A stretch of DNA of 45,522 nucleotides from Gemmatimonadota bacterium (GCA_003246755.1 QKDC01000161.1:1-45522), one strand, 5' to 3'. Shown: positions 18,000 through 28,318, counted from the stretch's first letter. Notes: generated by a model not told the origin, from the letters alone. Numbers and translations: made by a program.

Positions 18000-20900
18000 T
18001 CAAGAAGGCGTTGGGCGCGGTGCTAGGGAATCGCCACGAGCGAGCCATGAAGCGGTTCAAGCCAATCCTGGAGCAAATCCACCGGGAGGAAGAGCGTCTC
18101 AAGGATCTCTCCGAGGCGGATCTCCAGGCGCAGACGGAGCGATTCCGTGGACTGCTCGATGAGCGGGTCGGGCCGATCCGGCAGGATCTCGCCCGGGTGC
18201 GGGAGGAAAAACACGGGTGTGCCGATCCGGTCGAACGAGTGTCGCTGGAGGACCAGTACCATAAGCTCGAATCGGAGTACCGGGACCAGCTCGCAATCGT
18301 GCTCGACGAGATTCTCCCCGAGGCGTTCGCGACCGTTCGGGAGGCGTGCCGACGCCTGTTGGGGACCACCGTCGTGGTCACCGGTCGCGAGATGGTGTGG
18401 GACATGGTGCCGTATGATGTCCAGCTCCTTGGTGGCATGGTCCTACACCGAGGGCGCATCGCGGAAATGGCCACGGGAGAAGGGAAGACGCTGGTCGCCA
18501 CCCTGCCCCTCTACCTCAACGCGTTGACGGGGCATGGCTGCCACCTGGTGACGGTCAACAACTACCTGGCCCGCCGAGACGCGCAGTGGATGGGGCACAT
18601 TTATCGGTATCTTGGCTTGACCGTGGCCTGTCTCGATGACACCGAGCCATCCACCGCCGAGCGACGCGACGCCTACCGGGCCGACATTACCTACGGTACC
18701 AACAACGAGTTCGGGTTCGACTATCTGCGGGACAATATGGTGTTCGCGTTGGAGCAGCGCGTCCAACGAGAGCACTCGTATGCCATCATCGACGAAGTCG
18801 ACTCCATCCTGATTGATGAGGCTCGTACGCCGCTCATCATCAGTGGCCCGGTCGGCCATGAGGGCGACGACAAGTACGCCCAGTTCAACCGGCAGGTTGC
18901 CGAATTGGTCCGCAAGCAAACCACGGTGGTGAACGCCCTCCTCTCCGAGGCCGAAGGCCTGCTCGCCGATGAAGCCACCCGAGATGAAGCGGGCATCCTG
19001 TTGTACAAGGCGCAGCTTGGGATGCCGAAGAACAAGCGGCTGCTCAAACTCCTCAATGAAACAGGCGTCAAGACCTTGGTCCAGAAGACGGAACTCGCCT
19101 ACATCGCCGATCGTAAACTCCCCGCCCGGCAGCAGCAGTTCCGTGATCTCGAGGAGACGCTCTCCTTCGTACTCGATGAGAAGGGTCACTCGGTTCATCT
19201 CACGGACCGTGGTACGACCGCCATGTCCCCCGACGATCCGTCTCTCTTTCTGGTTCCCGACATCTCCGAAATCGTGCACGAGATTGATCGCGATCCCGAT
19301 CTCGATCCTACGGAGAGGGCGGCCAAGCGAGCGGAGGTCGAAGCGGAGTACGCGGCGAAGAGTGAGAAGCTTCACATCATCCACAAACTTTTGCAGGCCC
19401 ATGCGTTGTATGAAAAAGATGTGGAGTACATCGTGCAGGACAACCAGGTGCTCATCGTCGATGAATTCACCGGTCGTGTCATGGCCGGTCGTCGATGGGC
19501 GGATGGTCTGCATCAGGCCGTTGAGGCCAAGGAGGGTGTCCAGGTCAAGGGCGAGACCCAGACCATGGCCACGATCACCATCCAGAACTATTTCCGGATG
19601 TATCACAAGCTCGCGGGGATGACGGGTACGGCGGAGACGGAAGAGACTGAGTTCTTCACGATCTATGGGCTTGACGTGAACGTGGTGCCCACCAATCGGC
19701 CCATCCGGCGGAACGACAAACCGGATCATATCTATCGGACGCGGCGTGAGAAGTACAATGCCGTCGTGGATGAAGTGGCTCGCCTGAACGAGAGCCGCCT
19801 GCCCGTCCTGATCGGCACCACGTCGGTGGAGGTGTCGGAGACGTTGAGCAAGATGCTCAAACGCCGGGGGCTGAGGCACGAAGTCCTGAACGCCAAACAC
19901 CACCAGCGAGAGGCGGAGATCGTTGCGGCTGCGGGACAACCGGACGCCGTGACGATCGCGACGAACATGGCCGGGCGGGGAACGGATATCAAACTCGGTG
20001 CGCTCGACCTCGAGGCATCCGAAGCAGGGCTCCAGATCATCGGGACCGAACGTCACGAGTCACGGCGCATCGACCGCCAACTCCGGGGTCGAGCGGGACG
20101 GCAGGGTGACCCGGGCGCCTCGCTCTTCTTCCTGTCGCTCGAAGACGACTTGATGCGTCTCTTCGGATCGGATCGTATCGCGCGGTACATGGAGAAGAGT
20201 GGTGCAGAAGAAGGCGAGGTCATCACGGGCAAGCTCGTCACGCGTGCCATCGAGTCGGCCCAGAAACGCGTCGAACTCCAGAACTTCCAGCAGCGGAAGC
20301 GGCTGCTGGAATACGATGACGTCATGAATCAGCAGCGCGAAGTGGTGTACTCGCTTCGCCTGTTCACCTTGGAACGCGGTGAGGAGCTGAAGGCCGAGGC
20401 GAGGCGGATGATCGCCACCGCGCTCGAGACGGCGATCGACAAGTACCTTATCGACAGCGAACGGCCGGAAGATTGGGATCGGCCCGGCCTGCAGACGCAT
20501 CTCTCGATGCGGTTCCTCGTCGTGTGTGACGCGGTACTCGATCCCCAGGTCACGCCCGATCGCGAAGCCCTTCTCGCCGCGGTCCATGAGGAAGGCGAGG
20601 CGTCATTTGCCCGAAAAGTTCAGTTTCTGCAGGACTTCGGGCAGAAACTGAATGTGCCGGATGTTGATCTGCAGGTACTCTCACAGGTCATGCTCTCCGT
20701 TTTGGACGAGAAGTGGAAGGATCACCTGTACGATCTCGATCAACTGCGGAACGCGATTCAGTACCGGGCCTACGGTCAGCGGGATCCCCTCGTCGAGTAC
20801 AAGCGTGAGGCGTTCGAGATGTTTGAAGACCTCATGACCGACATTCAGGCCACCTTCACCGAACGCTATCTCAAGGTGCAGGTCAACGCCGAACCGCCGC

Positions 20901-21169
20901 GCCGTCCGCCGCCGCCGCGGGTTCCAGAACCGGTCCAGAGTGAGGAGGACGCCCTCTTCGCGACACAGGGATCCCGTGGACGATCTGGCGCTGCTCCCCC
21001 GTCCCCACGGGGCGCCCCGGGTACGGCAACCAAAGCGGCACCCACCGCCCTGACGACCTCGTTGGGCCGGGTGCCGTCGGGAGAGCAGGTGCCGGTCGTT
21101 GGCCGCAACGACCCTTGCCCCTGTGGCTCGGGCAAGAAATACAAGAAGTGCCATGGGGGTGCGGCCTAG
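17996..21169 (+). CDS. secA: Preprotein translocase ATPase SecA (long, FCB-like)
   Basis: This 1057-residue motor drives unfolded proteins through SecYEG. NBD1 has Walker A MATGEGKT (158-165) and [18 protein letters not shown]2 has [11 protein letters not shown] and [14 protein letters not shown]. The C-terminal end [15 protein letters not shown] is the zinc site that binds SecB and lipid. It is about 150 residues longer than E. coli SecA (901). One extra stretch lies near residues 50-105. Another lies just before the preprotein cross-linking domain (about 305-480), including [19 protein letters not shown]; it resembles SecA of Bacteroidetes and relatives. The linker before the zinc site is rich in Pro/Arg/Ala and looks disordered. 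Confidence 0.97.
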   Translation: MIKKALGAVLGNRHERAMKRFKPILEQIHREEERLKDLSEADLQAQTERFRGLLDERVGPIRQDLARVREEKHGCADPVERVSLEDQYHKLESEYRDQLAIVLDEILPEAFATVREACRRLLGTTVVVTGREMVWDMVPYDVQLLGGMVLHRGRIAEMATGEGKTLVATLPLYLNALTGHGCHLVTVNNYLARRDAQWMGHIYRYLGLTVACLDDTEPSTAERRDAYRADITYGTNNEFGFDYLRDNMVFALEQRVQREHSYAIIDEVDSILIDEARTPLIISGPVGHEGDDKYAQFNRQVAELVRKQTTVVNALLSEAEGLLADEATRDEAGILLYKAQLGMPKNKRLLKLLNETGVKTLVQKTELAYIADRKLPARQQQFRDLEETLSFVLDEKGHSVHLTDRGTTAMSPDDPSLFLVPDISEIVHEIDRDPDLDPTERAAKRAEVEAEYAAKSEKLHIIHKLLQAHALYEKDVEYIVQDNQVLIVDEFTGRVMAGRRWADGLHQAVEAKEGVQVKGETQTMATITIQNYFRMYHKLAGMTGTAETEETEFFTIYGLDVNVVPTNRPIRRNDKPDHIYRTRREKYNAVVDEVARLNESRLPVLIGTTSVEVSETLSKMLKRRGLRHEVLNAKHHQREAEIVAAAGQPDAVTIATNMAGRGTDIKLGALDLEASEAGLQIIGTERHESRRIDRQLRGRAGRQGDPGASLFFLSLEDDLMRLFGSDRIARYMEKSGAEEGEVITGKLVTRAIESAQKRVELQNFQQRKRLLEYDDVMNQQREVVYSLRLFTLERGEELKAEARRMIATALETAIDKYLIDSERPEDWDRPGLQTHLSMRFLVVCDAVLDPQVTPDREALLAAVHEEGEASFARKVQFLQDFGQKLNVPDVDLQVLSQVMLSVLDEKWKDHLYDLDQLRNAIQYRAYGQRDPLVEYKREAFEMFEDLMTDIQATFTERYLKVQVNAEPPRRPPPPRVPEPVQSEEDALFATQGSRGRSGAAPPSPRGAPGTATKAAPTALTTSLGRVPSGEQVPVVGRNDPCPCGSGKKYKKCHGGAA
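20619..20652 (+). repeat. Perfect 12-bp inverted repeat inside secA
   Basis: TTCAGTTTCTGC (20619-20630) and GCAGAAACTGAA (20641-20652) are exact inverted copies around a 10-base loop. They encode part of the helical scaffold region ([10 protein letters not shown]). In mRNA they would form a stable hairpin far from both gene ends. Confidence 0.7.
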
Positions 21170-21239
21170 CAGGCTTCCGCACCGGTCGATCACACAAACG
21201 TGCCGCTGCCTTCCGGGGTGGCGGTTATCGTGTGGGCCC

Positions 21240-21941
21240 ATGGCCACGTCCGTGATGGAGCGGGAACGCCCGCGCGAGCGTCTCTGGTCACTGGGCCCGT
21301 CAGCCCTGACATCGGTCGAACTCTTGGCCATCGTACTCGGGACCGGCCAAGCGGGTCAGGACGCGGTCTCGGTGGCCCGTCGACTGCTCCAGCCTCTCGA
21401 GGGCTCGCTCCGGAAATTGGTCGCCCGCCCGCCGGCGGAACTCATCCAGGCGGCGGGGATCGGTCCGGCGAAGGCGGCCCGAGTCCTGGCCGCCTTGGAA
21501 CTGGGCCAGCGGTTGGTCACGGAACTTCGCCCCCCGGCAGAACGGATTCAGGGTCCGGAGGATGTGGTACGGTGGGTTGCCCCACGGCTCCGTGACCTGC
21601 CGGTGGAGGAGTTTCATGTGCTCGCCCTCGATCGTCAAAATCACCTTCTGCGCGATATCACTGTTACGCGTGGGATCCTGGACAGTTCGCTGGTTCATCC
21701 CCGTGAGGTTTTTCGTGGAGCCATCGCCGAAGCCGCGGCAGGGGTGATCGTCGTGCACAATCACCCCAGTGGAGACCCCACTCCCTCACCAGAAGACCGG
21801 GCGGTCACCCGACAGCTGGTCGAAGCGGGGCGGCTCCTCGACCTTCCGGTCTACGATCATGTGATCGTGGCTGGAGATCGGTCCGTGAGTTTCGCCTCCC
21901 TAGGGTTAATCGACGGTTTCGCGCCAAGACCCGCGCGTTGA
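21240..21941 (+). CDS. radC: RadC-family JAB domain protein
   Basis: This 233-residue protein begins ERERPRERLWSLGPSALTSVELLAIVLGTG, the N-terminal helix-hairpin-helix region of this family. The JAB/MPN metalloprotease-like motif is in VVHNHPSGDPTPSPED, with H-x-H and an Asp as metal ligands, and Glu in EEFHVLALD. The original link to DNA repair has been withdrawn for RadC in E. coli, and its true role is not known. Both ATG 21240 and ATG 21255 are possible starts; neither has a clear ribosome site. The 70 bases between secA and here hold nothing I can name except a weak -10-like TATCGT at 21226. Confidence 0.85.
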   Translation: MATSVMERERPRERLWSLGPSALTSVELLAIVLGTGQAGQDAVSVARRLLQPLEGSLRKLVARPPAELIQAAGIGPAKAARVLAALELGQRLVTELRPPAERIQGPEDVVRWVAPRLRDLPVEEFHVLALDRQNHLLRDITVTRGILDSSLVHPREVFRGAIAEAAAGVIVVHNHPSGDPTPSPEDRAVTRQLVEAGRLLDLPVYDHVIVAGDRSVSFASLGLIDGFAPRPAR

Positions 21942-21972
21942 CGTCCTCGCTCGCTCACCGCATCCTTGTAGG

Positions 21973-24135
21973 GTGAGCCCAGATACTCTCCTCGCCGTTC
22001 CCTCGGAGTTCCGTGCGGCCCTCGAGCAGCACGCCGATCGCCTGGACCTCGATCTGATCGAGCGGGCGCTCCGGTTCAGCGCCTCCGCACATCGGGGGCA
22101 GCGCCGGATGAGTGGCGAGGACTTCGTCTCCCACAGCATCGCGGTGGCGAACATTCTGCTGGCGCTCCTGGTGGACTCGACGTCGATAGCTGCCGCTCTC
22201 CTGCACGACGTCGTCGAAGATGCTGATGTGCAAAGCGAACACCTCTCTGAGCAGTTTGGGTCGGAAGTCGCTGGGCTGGTCGAGGGGTTGACCAAGATCT
22301 CGCATCTCACCTTTCAGTCGACGACCGAGGCACAAGTCGAGAACTACCGGAAACTCCTCCTCTCGATTGCCAAGGACGCCCGGGTCATCATCATCAAGCT
22401 CGCCGATCGCCTGCACAACATGCGCACCCTGGAGCACTTGCCCGAAGACCGCCGCACCAGGATCGCGTTGGAGACCCGCGAGATCTATGCGCCACTCGCC
22501 CATCGGTTCGGTATGGCGGGGATCAAGGCCGAACTGGAGGATCTGGCCTTCAAGTTCCTGGAACCGAAAGAGTATGAGTCACTCGCCGAACAACTCGCTG
22601 ATCGGCAGGAAGAACGGGCACAGCTGATCCGAACGCTCCGCATCCCTCTGGAGCACGAACTCCGGCGGGCCGGGATCGACGAAGTGGATATCACCGGGCG
22701 CCCCAAACATCTCTGGTCGATCTACCAGAAGATGCAGCGACGGAACACGCAATTCGACCAGATCTACGACATGATGGCCGTTCGGGTCATCGTCCCAAAT
22801 GTCCCCGAGTGCTACCATGTGCTCGGCATCATTCACCATCGCTGGACACCGCTGCAGGAACGGTTCAAGGACTACATCGCCAGCCCCAAGTCCAACGGCT
22901 ATCAGTCACTGCACACGACGATCTTCGGGCCGGGGGGGCATCTCTTCGAGGTGCAGATCCGCACCCGCGAGATGCACCGCACCGCGGAGTACGGCATCGC
23001 AGCGCATTGGTTGTACAAGGCCGATCAACAGCCCGACGAACTCGATCGCCACTTGGGCTGGTTCCGCCAACTGCTGGAGTTGCAACAGGACACCGCGAGC
23101 CCCGAGGAATTCCTCGAGTTCCTCAAGGTCGATCTCTACCAGGACGAGATCTTCGTCTTCACCCCTCAGGGCGATGTCAAGCAGCTCCCCAAGGGTGCCA
23201 CCGCAATCGATTTCGCCTTTCATGTGCACACCGAGGTCGGGCTGCGTTGTCAGGGTGCCAAGGTGAATGGGCGAATTGCGCCGCTCCATCGTGAACTCAA
23301 GAACGGAGATACCGTGGAGATCCTCACTGGGGCGGGCGCGCGCCCCAGCCGGGATTGGCTCAACCATGTGACCACCGCCCGGGCGCGCCACAAGATCCGA
23401 CAGTGGGTCCGGCAGGAAGAGGGGACGATCAGCCTCCAGTTGGGCCGAGAGATTCTGGATCGCGAGGTAAAACGCCGGCGACTGAGTGCCCCGAAGGATG
23501 CTGCCCTCAACGCCGCAGGTGGGGTCCTGGGTTTGGACACCGGTGAGCACCTGCTCGTCGCAATGGGTCGAGGGGATGTGGCGATCGGGCAGGTGATGAA
23601 GGCGATCTATCCTGATGTCCCCGAGGACGAGCTTCGCGCACCCAAGCCCACCGCCTTTGGGCGCGTCATCGATCGCATCCGGCTTGGCCGGGGGATCAAG
23701 ATTCAAGGTGTCGACGGATTGATGGTCCGGTACGCCCAATGCTGCCAGCCCGTGCCCGGCGATACCGTGGTGGGGTACGTAACGCAGGGTCGCGGGATCT
23801 CGATTCACCGGTCCGATTGCCCCAACCTGCTCACCCTCAGTGCCAGCGACCGGCGCGTGGAGATCGACTGGCAAGAGGTGGAGGGCGAGTCGTTCGTGGT
23901 GCGTCTGGTCCTGAACGCCACCGATCGCAGAGGCCTGTATGCTGACGTGATGAGCGCGGTCAGTGGGACGGGGACCAACATTCGGCGGGCCGACCTGCAT
24001 GCGAAAGACGGTGCTGCCTTCGGCACCATTCTCGTCGAGGTCGACAACCTCCCACATCTCGCCAAGGTGCTGAAGGCCGTCAAACGCGTCAAAGGCGTGA
24101 ACAACATCGAACGGCGGGATGCCCCTGTCCAATAG
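21973..24135 (+). CDS. Bifunctional (p)ppGpp synthetase/hydrolase (Rel/Spo homologue)
   Basis: This 720-residue enzyme makes and destroys the alarmone ppGpp. The hydrolase HD domain is intact: H54, H78-D79, and E82-D83 in LLHDVVEDAD. The synthetase domain shows GRPKHLWSIYQKM, IYDMMAVRVIV with its Asp, RFKDYIASPKSNGYQSLH and EVQIRT. TGS follows (DEIFVFTPQGDVKQLPKG), then a helical and zinc-finger part (CCQPVPGD) and the ACT domain (LNATDRRGLYADV). The length is typical. The RFKD motif in the synthetase is the version found in two-way enzymes. The start is GTG at 21973. It could be called rel, relA or spoT; the intact HD domain rules out a synthetase-only RelA. Confidence 0.96.
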   Translation: MSPDTLLAVPSEFRAALEQHADRLDLDLIERALRFSASAHRGQRRMSGEDFVSHSIAVANILLALLVDSTSIAAALLHDVVEDADVQSEHLSEQFGSEVAGLVEGLTKISHLTFQSTTEAQVENYRKLLLSIAKDARVIIIKLADRLHNMRTLEHLPEDRRTRIALETREIYAPLAHRFGMAGIKAELEDLAFKFLEPKEYESLAEQLADRQEERAQLIRTLRIPLEHELRRAGIDEVDITGRPKHLWSIYQKMQRRNTQFDQIYDMMAVRVIVPNVPECYHVLGIIHHRWTPLQERFKDYIASPKSNGYQSLHTTIFGPGGHLFEVQIRTREMHRTAEYGIAAHWLYKADQQPDELDRHLGWFRQLLELQQDTASPEEFLEFLKVDLYQDEIFVFTPQGDVKQLPKGATAIDFAFHVHTEVGLRCQGAKVNGRIAPLHRELKNGDTVEILTGAGARPSRDWLNHVTTARARHKIRQWVRQEEGTISLQLGREILDREVKRRRLSAPKDAALNAAGGVLGLDTGEHLLVAMGRGDVAIGQVMKAIYPDVPEDELRAPKPTAFGRVIDRIRLGRGIKIQGVDGLMVRYAQCCQPVPGDTVVGYVTQGRGISIHRSDCPNLLTLSASDRRVEIDWQEVEGESFVVRLVLNATDRRGLYADVMSAVSGTGTNIRRADLHAKDGAAFGTILVEVDNLPHLAKVLKAVKRVKGVNNIERRDAPVQ

Positions 24136-24144
24136 GATGAGCCC

Positions 24145-24558
24145 ATGGCGAAGCACTGGATTCTGAAGACGGAGCCCGGCACCTATAGTTTCGCCGACTT
24201 GGTGAAGGAGAAGCGGGCGCGGTGGGATGGCGTGGCGAATCCGGTTGCGCTCAAGCACATCCGAAACATGCGGACTGGTGACACGGTCCTGATCTATCAC
24301 ACCGGCTCAGCCCGCGAAGCGGTAGGCATGGCAACGGTCACTTCCGACCCCTATCCCGATCCCAATGCCGACGACCCGAAACACGTCGTCGTGGACCTCG
24401 AGGCGGGGAAGCCCTTGGCCAGTCCCGTTCCTCTCGCCACCATCAAGGCCGATCCGCTCTTCGCATCCCATCCGCTGGTCCGAATCGGACGTCTTTCGGT
24501 GGCTCCCCTGAGTGCGGCGGAATGGAAACGACTGCTCCACCACGGTGGGGTGCGCTGA
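24145..24558 (+). CDS. EVE-domain protein (PUA-like, putative modified-base binder)
   Basis: This 137-residue protein consists only of an EVE domain. It begins [39 protein letters not shown], the family signature (KTEP, W-D-G-V-x-N). Then come [21 protein letters not shown] and the terminal [14 protein letters not shown] domains belong to the PUA superfamily, and some bind modified nucleobases in DNA or RNA. In bacteria they are usually of unknown role. The ATG at 24145 follows AGGATG nine bases after the alarmone gene's stop. Neither the neighbours nor the sequence name its ligand. Confidence 0.93.
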   Translation: MAKHWILKTEPGTYSFADLVKEKRARWDGVANPVALKHIRNMRTGDTVLIYHTGSAREAVGMATVTSDPYPDPNADDPKHVVVDLEAGKPLASPVPLATIKADPLFASHPLVRIGRLSVAPLSAAEWKRLLHHGGVR

Positions 24559-24600
24559 TTCCCTCAACGGAAATCCCCGAACAAATCCCGGCAATCCAGC

Positions 24601-24606
24601 TATATT
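24601..24606 (+). promoter_or_regulatory. -10-like element directly before uvrB
   Basis: TATATT ends seven bases before the uvrB ATG, so transcription would begin at or next to the start codon. The matching -35 position (24578-24583, CGAACA) is poor. No Shine-Dalgarno sequence lies before the ATG. Together these suggest a leaderless uvrB mRNA, unproven. Confidence 0.4.
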
Positions 24607-24613
24607 TCCGCAA

Positions 24614-26674
24614 ATGAATGCCCCGTTGTTCCGGGTGGTGGCCCCCTTCAGCCCCGCTGGCGATCAGCCCGAGGCGATCCGTCAGCTGAGCGATGGTCTC
24701 CGCCGCGGCGACGCATATCAGACGCTGCTCGGCGTGACCGGCTCGGGCAAGACGCTGAGCTTGGCGCATGTGATCGCCGAATACGGACGGCCGACCCTGG
24801 TCCTCTCACACAACAAGACGCTCGCAGCTCAACTCTATGGTGAGCTCAAGCAGTTCTTCCCGCAGAACGCTGTCGAGTACTTCGTGTCGTATTACGACTA
24901 CTACCAGCCGGAAGCCTACGTGCCGGCCACGGACGTCTACATCGAGAAGGATGCCTCCATCAACGAGGACATCGAGAGACTCCGCCTGCGTACGACATCG
25001 AGTCTCATGGAGCGGGAAGACGTCGTGGTCGTCTCGACGGTGAGCGCGATCTATGGTCTCGGTGATCCGATGGCGTACCGGAAGCTGATGCTGACACTTG
25101 CGGTGGGGGATGTCCGCGACCGTGATGCGGTGCTGGGCGACCTGGTCGCGATCCAATACCAGCGCAACGATTCGGCATTCGAACCTGGAGTGTTTCGCGT
25201 CCGCGGTGATACGGTGGAGGTCTTTCCCGCCTATGAAGAACAAGCGGTGCGTATCGAACTCTTCGGAAACGAGATCGAGCGAATCAGCAAGATCCACCCG
25301 CTCACGGGTGATGTCATCACCCAATTGCGGCAATGCGCCATCTATCCCGCCACCCATTTCGTGACCGAACGTGCCACCATCGAGCGGGGTGTGGCCCTCA
25401 TCCGGGAGGAGCTGGGTGTCCGCCTCGCCGAACTACGATCCGCCGGAAAACTGCTCGAGGCGCAGCGCCTCGAATCGCGCACAACGTTCGATATCGAAAT
25501 GATGCTCGAGGTGGGCACCTGTCCCGGGATCGAGAATTACTCTCGGCATCTGAGTGGACGCAGGGAGGGGGAGCGTCCGGCCTGCCTCATCGACTACTTC
25601 CCACCCGACTTTCTGATGGTGGCCGATGAGTCACACGTCAGCCTGCCGCAACTCGGCGGGATGTACAATGGCGACCGGGCGCGCAAACTGACTCTGGTCG
25701 AGTACGGCTTCCGGCTTCCTTCCGCGCTGGATAACCGACCCCTGCGGCTCGACGAGTTTCTGGACCTCGTCCCCCGCATGATCAGTGTATCCGCCACGCC
25801 AGGGCCGCTCGAACTGGAACAGTCGGGTGGCGTCATCGTCGAGCAAATCAACCGTCCGACCGGCCTGGTCGATCCGGAGGTGGAAGTGCGGCCCGTCAAG
25901 GGACAAGTCGATGACCTCCTCCATGAAATCCGCCTGCGCGTGGCTCGGCAGGAACGCGTACTGGTGACCACTCTCACCAAGCGGATGTCCGAGGATCTGA
26001 CCGACTATCTCCAGCAAGCGGGGGTACGTGTCAGGTATCTCCACTCCGACATCGATGCCATCGAGCGGGTTGAGATTCTCCGGGGACTGCGCCTGGGAGA
26101 TTTCGATGTGCTGGTGGGGATCAACCTGCTGCGTGAGGGACTCGACCTTCCCGAAGTCTCTCTTGTGGCCATCCTCGATGCCGACCAGGAAGGATTCCTC
26201 CGCTCGGATCGTTCGTTGATTCAGACGGTGGGTCGGGCCGCACGCAACCTCCAGGGCAAGGGCATTCTCTATGCCGATCGTGTCACCGGGTCCATGAAGA
26301 GGGCCCTCGACGAGATGGATCGTCGTCGACGGCTGCAGCGGGAGTACAATGCGGTCCACGGTGTGACTCCCACCTCGATCATCAAGTCGATCGAAGAGAC
26401 TCGACTCAGCACTCGGGTAGCCGATGCGCGCGTCGAGCGGGCGATCCCACGGAAGGAAGGCGCCGCCCCGAACCTGCACGATCCCAAACAACGAGCGGCC
26501 TACATCGCTGCCCTCGAGCGACAGATGCGCGATGCTGCCGCCAACCTGGAATTCGAAGTGGCGGCGATTCTCAGAGACGAAATCAACGACCTCCGCGCGG
26601 CCGATGCTCCATCCGTCAGCCGACCGCAACGCGGTGTCCAGCAACGACGCCCCGCGACCCGATATCGGCGATGA
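24614..26674 (+). CDS. uvrB: Excinuclease ABC subunit B
   Basis: This 686-residue helicase-like protein of nucleotide excision repair receives DNA from UvrA, checks the lesion and recruits UvrC. Walker A is GVTGSGKT (40-47). The beta-hairpin that clamps one strand lies in [21 protein letters not shown]. Motif II is in [16 protein letters not shown], and motif VI is QTVGRAARN. The C-terminal UVR domain ([23 protein letters not shown]) binds UvrC. The length is normal (about 670). I take ATG 24614, which gives [19 protein letters not shown]; a further 34 upstream codons are not conserved. The stop overlaps the tsaE ATG. Confidence 0.97.
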   Translation: MNAPLFRVVAPFSPAGDQPEAIRQLSDGLRRGDAYQTLLGVTGSGKTLSLAHVIAEYGRPTLVLSHNKTLAAQLYGELKQFFPQNAVEYFVSYYDYYQPEAYVPATDVYIEKDASINEDIERLRLRTTSSLMEREDVVVVSTVSAIYGLGDPMAYRKLMLTLAVGDVRDRDAVLGDLVAIQYQRNDSAFEPGVFRVRGDTVEVFPAYEEQAVRIELFGNEIERISKIHPLTGDVITQLRQCAIYPATHFVTERATIERGVALIREELGVRLAELRSAGKLLEAQRLESRTTFDIEMMLEVGTCPGIENYSRHLSGRREGERPACLIDYFPPDFLMVADESHVSLPQLGGMYNGDRARKLTLVEYGFRLPSALDNRPLRLDEFLDLVPRMISVSATPGPLELEQSGGVIVEQINRPTGLVDPEVEVRPVKGQVDDLLHEIRLRVARQERVLVTTLTKRMSEDLTDYLQQAGVRVRYLHSDIDAIERVEILRGLRLGDFDVLVGINLLREGLDLPEVSLVAILDADQEGFLRSDRSLIQTVGRAARNLQGKGILYADRVTGSMKRALDEMDRRRRLQREYNAVHGVTPTSIIKSIEETRLSTRVADARVERAIPRKEGAAPNLHDPKQRAAYIAALERQMRDAAANLEFEVAAILRDEINDLRAADAPSVSRPQRGVQQRRPATRYRR

Positions 26675-27132
26675 TCCCGTTGACCGAGCGTCAGTTGGTT
26701 CAACTTGGCGAAGACCTTGGACGACGGCTCCCCGTCGGGGCGGTAGTCTGGTTGGAAGGCGAACTCGGAGCTGGGAAAACCACACTGGTTCAAGCCATCG
26801 TCGGCGGACGGGGTGGTCCCGGCGCGGAGGTTCGGAGCCCGACCTATACGCTGGTGCACAGGTATGACGGACCCTTCGGGCAAATCGCTCACGTGGATTG
26901 CTACCGCTTCGCGACTCCAGATGAAGGCGCGGAAATCGACTGGGCCGATCTCGCTGCCGGGGATCTCATGCTCGTCGAGTGGCCTACTCTGGGTGGGCAC
27001 TGGGTCCCATCCCCCAATCTCCGAATCCTGCTCAAGCACACTGCCGCGGGAGATCTGCGGGAGGTGGTGTTGTCGGGCGGGCCGCTGCCCGATCTGATCT
27101 CAGGGGGGCCAACAGGTGTGCGAGATGCCTGA
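26671..27132 (+). CDS. tsaE: tRNA threonylcarbamoyladenosine synthesis ATPase TsaE
   Basis: This 153-residue small P-loop protein forms, with TsaB and TsaD, the complex that transfers threonylcarbamoyl to A37 of ANN-decoding tRNAs. Walker A is GELGAGKTT (30-38). The family block [13 protein letters not shown] and HVDCYRF follow, then LVEWPTLGG, which supplies the conserved Glu-Trp. The start at 26671 overlaps the uvrB stop by 4 bases. It overlaps tsaB by a few bases, so three consecutive genes of the locus are coupled. TsaD is not in the window. Confidence 0.95.
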   Translation: MIPLTERQLVQLGEDLGRRLPVGAVVWLEGELGAGKTTLVQAIVGGRGGPGAEVRSPTYTLVHRYDGPFGQIAHVDCYRFATPDEGAEIDWADLAAGDLMLVEWPTLGGHWVPSPNLRILLKHTAAGDLREVVLSGGPLPDLISGGPTGVRDA

Positions 27133-27838
27133 GGTTCGACTGGCACTCGACACGGCCTCGGACAGACTCAGTGTGGCGGTCCAGGTCGGTGACGGCCCAG
27201 TGGCTCAGCGTGAGATCAGAGGCGCACGCCAGCACGCCGCTTCGCTGCTCCCCCTCGCGGAGGATGCACTCGCCGAGATCGGGGCGCTTCCTCGCGACAT
27301 CGCCCAGGTGGTGCTCGCCGATGGTCCGGGTAGCTTCACCGGTCTCCGCGTTGGTGCTGCCTTTGCCAAGGCACTCACATCGACCGGGCAGGTCACCCTG
27401 GCGCTGACCCCAAGCCTTCTCGTGAGGGCGGCTGGGAAGGCCACTGGAGCGCAGCGCATCCTGGCCATGAGTCATGCCATGCGAGGAGAGGTGTTTGCAG
27501 GAGTATGGGAGTTCGCACCGGGGAAGGTGACTGAGATCGTGCGCCCCAGGGCCTTCACCATTGATGCCCTGCTCGACCTGCCGCCCGCGGAGATCGTGGT
27601 GGGTGAAGGCCCCGATGCGGTATGGAAGACCTTGCCGGATGTCTGGGGAGCGCGGGTGGAGCAGGCTTGGCCTGAGGCGAAGACCATGTTGGGCCTCCTG
27701 CTCTTGTCCGGTGGGACTCGTCTCGTTGAGAACATCGAAGGGTGGGAGCCCGACTACGGCCGCCCGGCAGAAGCCCAGGCCAGATGGGAACAGGAACATG
27801 GCAGACCCCTTCCGGATTCGCCCGGCCACCCTCGCTGA
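27125..27838 (+). CDS. tsaB: tRNA threonylcarbamoyladenosine synthesis protein TsaB
   Basis: This 237-residue ASKHA-fold protein is the scaffold partner of TsaD and lacks its metal site. It begins VRLALDTASDRLSVAVQV, the first nucleotide-binding-like strand pair. RGARQHAASLLPLAEDAL follows, and then the hallmark ADGPGSFTGLRVGAAFAKAL. I choose ATG 27125, inside the end of tsaE, over GTG 27116. The C-terminal third is more variable, as in other TsaB proteins. It overlaps rimI by 41 bases, a tight arrangement common for this pair. Confidence 0.94.
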   Translation: MPEVRLALDTASDRLSVAVQVGDGPVAQREIRGARQHAASLLPLAEDALAEIGALPRDIAQVVLADGPGSFTGLRVGAAFAKALTSTGQVTLALTPSLLVRAAGKATGAQRILAMSHAMRGEVFAGVWEFAPGKVTEIVRPRAFTIDALLDLPPAEIVVGEGPDAVWKTLPDVWGARVEQAWPEAKTMLGLLLLSGGTRLVENIEGWEPDYGRPAEAQARWEQEHGRPLPDSPGHPR

Positions 27839-28256
27839 CGCCACTCGCCTGGCCGAGTTGGAGCGGTCATGCTTCAGCGATCCCTGGAGCGACTCGGCGA
27901 TCCGTGAGGCGCTGGGGATGCCGGGAGCCCTGGCCCTCGTTGCGGAGGTGTCCGATCGAATCGTGAGTTACTGCCTTTCGCGCCGCGTGTTGGTATCGGC
28001 TGAGGTGCTCACCATTGGGACTGAAGGAGGGGCGAGACGGTTGGGAATCGCGCGCCGGATCATGGAGGAGCTCATTGACCGTTTGGTGGCCGAGGGGGTG
28101 GAGGAGATCTGGCTCGAGGTCAGGGAATCCAACCAGGGGGCGCTGCAGCTCTACCATGCCCTGGGGTTCCGGCCGGCTGGCATGCGCCGTGCTTATTATC
28201 GGTCTCCGACCGAGGATGCTTTGGTCCTCCGGCTCGCTCTTTCGGAGGGTGCGTAG
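27798..28256 (+). CDS. rimI: Ribosomal-protein S18 alanine N-acetyltransferase
   Basis: This 152-residue GNAT acetyltransferase begins FRIRPATLADATRLAELERSCFSDPWS, which is typical of RimI. The acetyl-CoA loop is GGARRLGIARRIMEEL (Q/RxxGxG/A pattern). The LEVRESNQGALQLYHALGFRPAGMRRAYY block is diagnostic of RimI, with the Asn and Tyr that line the active site. It acetylates the N-terminal alanine of S18. Placement after tsaE-tsaB is a well-known bacterial order. The ATG at 27798 has AGGA upstream, and an in-frame frame extends further back into tsaB but is not conserved. Confidence 0.93.
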   Translation: MADPFRIRPATLADATRLAELERSCFSDPWSDSAIREALGMPGALALVAEVSDRIVSYCLSRRVLVSAEVLTIGTEGGARRLGIARRIMEELIDRLVAEGVEEIWLEVRESNQGALQLYHALGFRPAGMRRAYYRSPTEDALVLRLALSEGA

Positions 28257-28282
28257 AACGGCTCCGGATGGCGTATCTTTGG

Positions 28283-28311
28283 TTGACAAAACAACTTACG
28301 GCTCCTATACT
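28283..28311 (+). promoter_or_regulatory. Strong sigma-70-type promoter for ssb
   Basis: TTGACA (28283-28288, perfect), a 17-base spacer and TATACT (28306-28311). It is the best consensus match in the window. Transcription would start near 28318, giving a leader of about 43 bases. Confidence 0.9.
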
Positions 28312-28318
28312 CTGCCGG

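Noticed and set aside
18443-20056. Very long open frame on the minus strand opposite secA (537 codons), and similar ones opposite the Rel/Spo gene (22906-24300), lptD (36646-38046) and uvrB (25631-26785)
   Set aside because: High-GC coding strands with a strict third-position bias leave antisense frames open. The plus-strand genes are conserved families, and these have no recognisable domain or ribosome site.
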